Assembly: GCA_019306065.1 (NCBI GenBank)
Contig: JAFDMF010000002.1
Location: 118,297 to 182,296, forward strand
Length of the DNA: 64,000 nucleotides
DNA from: Deltaproteobacteria bacterium
Lineage (GTDB): Bacteria; Desulfobacterota; Desulfobacteria; Desulfobacterales; JAFDMD01
Reading direction: 5' to 3'
The stretch's first letter is position 1. Each line of letters opens with the position of its first letter. A program made the position numbers and the translations under genes. Under the pieces are notes generated by a model. It had not been told where the DNA came from. It saw only the letters and a program-made list of their open reading frames with translations, and did no database searches. Of the stretch, positions 58,298-64,000 are shown one piece after another.

Positions 58298-59566
58298 ATG
58301 AAACGAATTATCGGATTTAAAAAAATTCTCGGATTTTTTTCCGCAATGCCCGCATTAGGCTGGCTCTTCGGATTTTTTTCTGCGGTTATTATCGAATACC
58401 TGATAGGCAATAACATAGCTTGGCTGCTCGGGCTTCCGAAGATACCGGTTCTTTTCGGCTTTCTTATAATGCTAAAAAAGCCGCTTTTAATACCTGGCGC
58501 TTTGGCTTACATAATTATAGTATATCTTTTACCTTTAACATTAACAGCGCGTTTTTTCTCTGGTAAAATAAACAAACTTGCGGCAAAACTTTATAAACTG
58601 CCCCCGCCTGTTTATACCGTTTTTTATCTGATATTTTTATATATAATAATAGATATATGGGCGGGTATGAGCGATTACAGAATAGTTACGCTAAAGCTTA
58701 CCTTTATAGCCATAATCTTAACTTTAAGCTTAAACGTCATAAACGGATACATGGGGGAATTCTCATGCTCTCATACCGGATTTATGGCGTTAGGCGCTTA
58801 CTTCGCATCAACCGTAACCCTTATTTTATTTACAAACGATAAACTTTTCGGAGAGGCTTTGCTTCCTTCCTATTTGGCGCCTTTTTTATTTCCGATAGCT
58901 CTTATAATAGGCGGAATAGCCGCCGCGCTCGGCTCCCTTTTGGTTGCAATACCATCCTTTAGAACCAGAGGAGATTATCTTGCCATAATATCGCTGGCTT
59001 TTATGTTTATAGTAAAAAGTCTAATAGAAAATCTTGAAGTTTTGGGCGGGGCAAGAGGAATGGGCGGGCAGCATCCTTTGGCTAACCTTCCTACAGTATT
59101 TATATGGACAATATTATCAATATGGATAATCAATAATTTTGTTACATCAATAATAGGAAAAGCTACAAATGCCGTCCGAGATAACGAAACTGCCGCAAAT
59201 GCAATGACAATTAATACAAGACGCACAAAAATAGTAACCTTTATGTTTGCGGCGTTCTGGGCTGGCGTAGCAGGAGGGCTTTTTGCTCATGTACTATGCT
59301 ATGTAAACCCCGGAACATTCGGCATTAAAAAACTTGCGGAGATATTTACTATGGTATATTTCGGCGGATTAAATTCCATAGTAGGCTCAATTATAGGCGC
59401 GGTAGCATTTAATCTGGCAAGCGAAGCTTTAAGACCTCTCGAGCTGTTCAAATGGATTATAATACCGGTTATTATGATATTAATAATGATATACAGACCT
59501 ACAGGGCTTGTTGCATTTAAAGAATTCGATATAAAAAAAATACTCGCTCCGAAAGGAGATAAATAA
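58298..59566 (+). CDS. livM: Branched-chain amino acid ABC permease LivM
   Basis: LKLTFIAIILTLSLNVINGYMGEFSCSHTGFMALGAYFAST; SFRTRGDYLAIISLAF; AVRDNETAANAMTINTRRTKIVTFMFAAFWAGVAGGLFAH. Start moved to the ATG after the repeat tail. Confidence 0.95.
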   Translation: MKRIIGFKKILGFFSAMPALGWLFGFFSAVIIEYLIGNNIAWLLGLPKIPVLFGFLIMLKKPLLIPGALAYIIIVYLLPLTLTARFFSGKINKLAAKLYKLPPPVYTVFYLIFLYIIIDIWAGMSDYRIVTLKLTFIAIILTLSLNVINGYMGEFSCSHTGFMALGAYFASTVTLILFTNDKLFGEALLPSYLAPFLFPIALIIGGIAAALGSLLVAIPSFRTRGDYLAIISLAFMFIVKSLIENLEVLGGARGMGGQHPLANLPTVFIWTILSIWIINNFVTSIIGKATNAVRDNETAANAMTINTRRTKIVTFMFAAFWAGVAGGLFAHVLCYVNPGTFGIKKLAEIFTMVYFGGLNSIVGSIIGAVAFNLASEALRPLELFKWIIIPVIMILIMIYRPTGLVAFKEFDIKKILAPKGDK

Positions 59567-59569
59567 ATA

Positions 59570-60343
59570 ATGACTCCGCTGCTTAAAGTAAAAAATATGA
59601 CCCATTTTTTCGGAGGATTAAGAGCAGTTTATAACTACAACCTTACTCTTGAAAAAAACAGAATACAAGGTTTAATAGGACCAAACGGAGCAGGAAAGAC
59701 AACCGTATTTAACCTTATAACCGGAATATTTAAACCTTCCAAAGGCAGCGTAAAGCTTGACAACGAAGAAATAGCCGGACTTTTTCCGTATCAAATCGCA
59801 TCTAAAGGGCTTGGCAGAACATTTCAAAACCTTTTGTTATGGAGACATTTAACGGTTTTCGATCATATAAAAATAGCTCATTATTCGCAGATTAGCTACG
59901 GACTTATCGGATCATTTTTCGGCACAAAAAAGCGACGCGAAGAGGAAGCAAAAATAAAAGAAAACTCTTATCGGCTTATGGAAATCTTCGATATATCCGA
60001 TTTTGCGGATATGCTTGCGGTTAATCTTCCTTACGGCGCGCAGCGAAGAGTGGAAATGGCAAGAGCTATGGCTATAAAGCCCAAAGCGCTTTTTTTAGAC
60101 GAGCCTACCGCAGGAATGACCCCCGAAGAATTAATCAGAATGATACAAATAATAAAAAACGTCCAAAAAAAATTTAACGTTGCAATATTTTTAATAGAAC
60201 ACAGACTCAAATTTGTAATGGAACTTTGCGAAACAATACAAACATTGGTATTCGGAGAGGTAATAGCCGAAGGAACCCCGGAGCAAATACAAAACAACCC
60301 GCAGGTTATAGAGGCGTATCTAGGCAAAGAGGATATAAGTTAA
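59570..60343 (+). CDS. livG: Branched-chain amino acid ABC ATPase LivG
   Basis: IQGLIGPNGAGKTTVFNLITGIFKPSKGSV; LGRTFQNLLLWRHLTVFDHIKIA; LPYGAQRRVEMARAMAIKPKALFLDEPTAGMTPEE. Confidence 0.96.
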   Translation: MTPLLKVKNMTHFFGGLRAVYNYNLTLEKNRIQGLIGPNGAGKTTVFNLITGIFKPSKGSVKLDNEEIAGLFPYQIASKGLGRTFQNLLLWRHLTVFDHIKIAHYSQISYGLIGSFFGTKKRREEEAKIKENSYRLMEIFDISDFADMLAVNLPYGAQRRVEMARAMAIKPKALFLDEPTAGMTPEELIRMIQIIKNVQKKFNVAIFLIEHRLKFVMELCETIQTLVFGEVIAEGTPEQIQNNPQVIEAYLGKEDIS

Positions 60344-60359
60344 AAGGAGATATACTATT

Positions 60360-61499
60360 ATGAAATATCAATCCTTAACAATTGAAAATTTCAGAGGAAT
60401 AAAAAAGCTTAAAATAGACGACCTGAAACGGGTGAATCTTTTGGTAGGACGCAATAATTGCGGTAAAACCTCGATACTCGAAGCGGTTTTTCTGCTTTCG
60501 GGAATGTCTAATTCCGATTTGCCTTTAAATATACAAACTCGGCGAGGACTAGCAGTTCTCAATGCGCAGGATATGTTATCTATATTCAAAAATTTAACTT
60601 TTGAAAATCAAATCATTTTAGAAGGAAAACTTGATAATAAAAAACGAAGTTTAAAAATTAATCCTCTTTATGCCGGCGATAGCTCCAATCACTTAAAAAA
60701 ACAGGAAGAGTTAATATCACTAAATCTTCTTGGCGGAATCATAGGAGACGATAAAGCTCAACGGTTAAAAAAACAGGAAGAATTAATATCTCCGAGATAT
60801 AGTTATACGGATTCTATCAAATCGAATCGTATTATAGAAGGTATAAAACTTGATTGCTATAATCATAAAAACAAACTGGTTCATAAAGGACAAATTAATC
60901 TCAGAAGGGGAATATTAAATTTACCGACTTTATCCTTATACAAAGAGAGTTTGACCTGCGCTTATATGCTTCCCGATAAGATTATGCTTGATATAATCCC
61001 CAAGTTGGAAAATCTAACAGTAGAAAAAAAACTTGATGCAATTATTTCGGTTTTGCAAAAACTTGAATCTAACGTTATTGATCTCAGAATAGGAGCAAAG
61101 GGAATTATTTATATTGATATTGGCGGAAACAACCTATTGCCTATTAATATAATGGGGGACGGAATGCGTAGAATCCTTGCATTCTTAACTACCCTTGCGG
61201 AAACAAAAAACGGAGTGGTTTTAATAGATGAAATAGAAAACGGCTTGCATTACTCTTCAATGAACATAGCTTGGAACGCTATTTTAACGGCTTGCAAAGC
61301 ATATGACATTCAATTAATAGCCACAACCCATTCTTACGAAGCCATTGAAGCCCTTTCAAACGCCTATACCGAAATTGAGCCGCAAGGAGACGATATACGT
61401 CTTTACAGATTAGATAAAGACGGCGAAAACCATAAAGCTTATTCCGCTTCCGCGCGGGAATTAAAAGCCGGTATCGAAAAAAATTTTGAGGCGCGCTAA
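60360..61499 (+). CDS. OLD-like AAA ATPase (AAA_15/AAA_21 type), possible defence component
   Basis: YQSLTIENFRGIKKLKIDDLKRVNLLVGRNNCGKTSILEAVFLLSG (Walker A); NGVVLIDEIENGLHYSSM (Walker B); LIATTHSYEAIEAL. Confidence 0.9.
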   Translation: MKYQSLTIENFRGIKKLKIDDLKRVNLLVGRNNCGKTSILEAVFLLSGMSNSDLPLNIQTRRGLAVLNAQDMLSIFKNLTFENQIILEGKLDNKKRSLKINPLYAGDSSNHLKKQEELISLNLLGGIIGDDKAQRLKKQEELISPRYSYTDSIKSNRIIEGIKLDCYNHKNKLVHKGQINLRRGILNLPTLSLYKESLTCAYMLPDKIMLDIIPKLENLTVEKKLDAIISVLQKLESNVIDLRIGAKGIIYIDIGGNNLLPINIMGDGMRRILAFLTTLAETKNGVVLIDEIENGLHYSSMNIAWNAILTACKAYDIQLIATTHSYEAIEALSNAYTEIEPQGDDIRLYRLDKDGENHKAYSASARELKAGIEKNFEAR

Positions 61500-62137
61500 T
61501 GGATAAAAGTTTTAAAATAACATCGGATAATCTTCTTGCGGTAGAAGGTAAGGATGAATGTAATTTTTTTAAAGCATTATTAGAATATTTGGATATAAAA
61601 AAGGTTCAGCTTGTAGATATAGGCGGCAAGGATAAATTTGCCGACGAATTCGGCTATCTTTACGGCAGGGCAGGTTTTAGCTCCGTAAAACAGATCGGCT
61701 TTGTTAGGGATGCCGAAGAAAAACCCGCTCAATCCGCATTTCAAAGTATTTGCGGCATATTAAAGAAAAAAGGATTGCCGGCGCCGGACAAACCGAATCA
61801 AGTTATAGAAAAACAGGGTTTAAAAATAGGCGTTTATATAATGCCGGATAACAAAGGAACGGGAATGCTTGAAAACCTGTGTTTACAAACCATTCAAGGT
61901 AAGCCTATAAACGACTGCATTCAAAATTATATCCAATGCTTTAAGGAGTATCAAACAGAGGAAGAGAAGAAAAAGTATAACGATCCGAAAGCTTGCGTTC
62001 AAACATACTTGGCGTCTCGTTCTCCTATAAAAAACTCTTTGGGGCTTGGAGCATTAAAAGGATATTGGAATTTTGAGCATCAATGTTTTGAAGATATAAA
62101 AAAATTTTTAAAACGACTTTTTGAAGATACAGAGTAA
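61499..62137 (+). CDS. DUF3226/TOPRIM-like protein, partner of the ATPase
   Basis: NLLAVEGKDECNFFKALLEYL, QLVDIGGKDKF, QIGFVRDAEEKPAQSAFQSICGIL, YIMPDNKGTGMLENLCLQTI; TAATG overlap with the ATPase gene. Confidence 0.8.
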   Translation: MDKSFKITSDNLLAVEGKDECNFFKALLEYLDIKKVQLVDIGGKDKFADEFGYLYGRAGFSSVKQIGFVRDAEEKPAQSAFQSICGILKKKGLPAPDKPNQVIEKQGLKIGVYIMPDNKGTGMLENLCLQTIQGKPINDCIQNYIQCFKEYQTEEEKKKYNDPKACVQTYLASRSPIKNSLGLGALKGYWNFEHQCFEDIKKFLKRLFEDTE

Positions 62138-62191
62138 CAAAGGGTTTTTAATTTTTTAACTGCAAAATATAAAAATTAAACGCCCGTTATT

Positions 62192-62345
62192 AAAATTTTT
62201 AATCTTAAAACATAATAACAAAGTAATTTGTTTGTTTTCAAGGCAATGCGAAAATTTTAATCCTCGAAATACTTCAGTATTCCTGCGGTTAAAATTTTCG
62301 CATAACGCAGCAAACGGGCAAATTAGGAAGTTATCCGACGAAATT
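62192..62345. repeat. Dispersed palindromic element family H
   Basis: TTTGTTTGTTTTCAAGGCAATGCGAAAATTTTAATCCTCGAAATACTTCAGTATTCCTGCGGTTAAAATTTTCGCATAACGCAGCAAACGGGCAAA. Confidence 0.8.
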
Positions 62346-62365
62346 TATAAGGATTATAACCCGCA

Positions 62366-63079
62366 ATGCAGATGATAATAAAAAACCTAAAAGTAGCTTA
62401 CGATAAAATAACGGCTTTGCACGGAATAGATTTTAATATAGAAAAAGGAGAGCGGGTCTGCATAATAGGAGCGAACGGAGCGGGAAAAAGCACAATTTTA
62501 CGGGCAATATCCCGTATGGTTCCCGCGCTGCCCGGAACGGTTATGGAGTTTGAAGGGGAAAACCTTCTTTTATTTCAGCCGGATAAAGTGGTTTCAAAAC
62601 TCGGCATATCTCACGTCCCTGAAGGAAGACGCCTTTTCGGTAATCTTACGGTAATGGAAAACCTTAAACTTGCCGCATTTGCGAGAAAAGATAAGGATAA
62701 TATAAAAAAAGACATAAAAACCGTATTCGGAATATTTCCGAGATTAGAAGAAAGAAAAAGTCAAATATCAGGCACATTAAGCGGCGGAGAGCAGCAAATG
62801 CTTGCCGTAGGCAGAGCTTTTGTAAGCGCAAGAAAAATTATGCTTTTAGACGAGCCTTCTATGGGATTGGCGCCTATTTTAATGCTTTCTATGTTTGAGG
62901 CTTTAAAAGAGATAAATAAGGCAGGAACAACTATACTTTTGGTAGAGCAAAACGCGAGACTTGCCTTAAAATTTACAAAACGCGGATATGTTATAGAAAA
63001 CGGGAGTCTTGTTTTGGAAGGAAAATCCGAAGATCTTTTATCCGACCCTGAAGTTAAAAAAGCTTATTTGGGCGGATGA
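62366..63079 (+). CDS. livF: Branched-chain amino acid ABC ATPase LivF
   Basis: VCIIGANGAGKSTILRAISRMVPALPG; ISHVPEGRRLFGNLTVMENLKLAA; LSGGEQQMLAVGRAFVSARKIMLLDEPSMGLAPIL. Confidence 0.96.
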   Translation: MQMIIKNLKVAYDKITALHGIDFNIEKGERVCIIGANGAGKSTILRAISRMVPALPGTVMEFEGENLLLFQPDKVVSKLGISHVPEGRRLFGNLTVMENLKLAAFARKDKDNIKKDIKTVFGIFPRLEERKSQISGTLSGGEQQMLAVGRAFVSARKIMLLDEPSMGLAPILMLSMFEALKEINKAGTTILLVEQNARLALKFTKRGYVIENGSLVLEGKSEDLLSDPEVKKAYLGG

Positions 63080-63125
63080 TTTTCGGATACTATCATAGTT
63101 CATTTAATAATTAAAGGAACCTGTT

Positions 63126-63446
63126 ATGATGTCAGGACTTTCTCCGACAGGAGTAATAAATAAAGTAGCGGCATCTCTTGTCGTCAAACGGAAATATTCA
63201 ACCGTAGAAGAAGCAATTTGGGAGCTGGCATTATCGTCTGTCCGAAGTAAAACAGCTTATTATCGCAGACGCATTCGAAAATTAGAAAAAAAATACGGGA
63301 CAAGCTTCGATAAGTTTACCGCTCAATTAAAAAGTCAGGCAACTCCTGCCGAAGAAGATGACTGGCTTGAATGGAAGTCAGCTCAAAGCATGCTAGACGA
63401 TTGGCAGAAAACCTATCGGAATTTGACTAATGAATCCCCTTGTTGA
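63126..63446 (+). CDS. Putative antitoxin of a TumA/TumE-like toxin-antitoxin pair
   Basis: 106-aa charged protein with 3' end overlapping the TumE-like gene by 17 nt. Confidence 0.55.
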   Translation: MMSGLSPTGVINKVAASLVVKRKYSTVEEAIWELALSSVRSKTAYYRRRIRKLEKKYGTSFDKFTAQLKSQATPAEEDDWLEWKSAQSMLDDWQKTYRNLTNESPC

Positions 63447-63774
63447 AAGCTTAATAGGAATACTTAAAAGGCATTCGGCGGTTCAAAGCATTCGTATTGT
63501 CAATTATGACGAAACGCCCGCAGGAAAACTCGAACTAAAGATACGTTGTAGTCTTGTCAAAAATTATAAGATGCAGATATGGCTACATCACGAACCGAAA
63601 TTTCAAGACTATGCTTACCAATTGTTTACGGATCATCCTATTTTACGTTGGGACAATGCGCCGCACTATCCCGATATTGCTACTGCGCCGCGCCATTTTC
63701 ACGATGCAAGTAATAATGTGAGCGAATCGTATCTAACGGGAACGGCGCAAAAAGATTTGAAAAAAGTATTGTAG
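63430..63774 (+). CDS. Putative TumE/DUF6516-like toxin
   Basis: YKMQIWLHHEPKFQDYAYQLFTDHPILRWDNAPHYPDIATAPRHFHD; the RWDNAPHxP(E/D)IxTxPxHxH pattern is typical of the TumE family. Confidence 0.6.
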   Translation: MNPLVESLIGILKRHSAVQSIRIVNYDETPAGKLELKIRCSLVKNYKMQIWLHHEPKFQDYAYQLFTDHPILRWDNAPHYPDIATAPRHFHDASNNVSESYLTGTAQKDLKKVL

Positions 63775-63886
63775 GAAATTGAAAAATGGCTGAAGTAAAA
63801 AATTTTATCCTGTTAAATTTTTTTATAATTTATATTATTCTATAAGTAATTTTTTTGAATATTAAGTTTCAAACACAGAGTAAAAC

Positions 63887-64000
63887 ATGACAAATCACAC
63901 ATACTATTCAATTAGGACAGGTTCAAATCCTGCAAAAGACGGTTTAACTTTAAATAATTTAAAAAAGTTATTTAAACTATTATACAATAATATGAAGCAA
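63887..64000 (+). CDS. Partial ORF running off the window, N-terminus of an unidentified protein
   Basis: MTNHTYYSIRTGSNPAKDGLTLNNLKKLFKLLYNNMKQ..., open to the window end. Confidence 0.45.
   Translation, partial: MTNHTYYSIRTGSNPAKDGLTLNNLKKLFKLLYNNMKQ

Noticed and set aside
1-64000. CRISPR array
   Set aside because: Repeats are dispersed and hairpin-like; no regularly spaced direct repeats with unique spacers were seen.
1-64000. Intact transposase, integrase or prophage
   Set aside because: No ORF with recognisable DDE, tyrosine/serine recombinase or phage structural motifs; only non-autonomous repeats were found.

Overview
AT-rich chromosomal window from an LPS-bearing Gram-negative bacterium. 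The gene content (hydroxyacyl-CoA dehydratase activase, liv cluster, cobalamin uptake, YkgJ, AcuB-like CBS protein) suggests Desulfobacterota, but this is an inference. Core genes include hrpA, waaA, msbA, lpxC, tolC-like, ftsE, holA, cinA, ubiX, kdsB, guaA, fabD-like and one tRNA-Ala(GGC). There is a cobalamin-riboswitch-controlled B12/TonB uptake cluster (TonB receptor-exbB-exbD-tonB-btuF-btuC), a sensor kinase/receiver/receiver-transporter-fusion operon, surface-polysaccharide genes, and a livKHMGF cluster interrupted between livG and livF by an OLD-like ATPase plus TOPRIM/DUF3226-like pair. A putative TumA/TumE-like toxin-antitoxin pair follows livF. Leading candidates for a second look: (1) the ATPase+TOPRIM module inside the liv operon; (2) a CheY-like receiver fused to a DASS/SLC13 transporter in an operon with its kinase; (3) a rhomboid protease with a DnaJ-C-like tail and no J domain; (4) a glycosyltransferase-HAD-UbiA fusion whose HAD motif has lost both catalytic aspartates; (5) tandem secreted Cys-containing paralogs upstream of the riboswitch; (6) several modular, hairpin-forming intergenic repeat families with compensatory stem changes that often abut start or stop codons. 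Products are assigned by motif recognition only; no database search was run.
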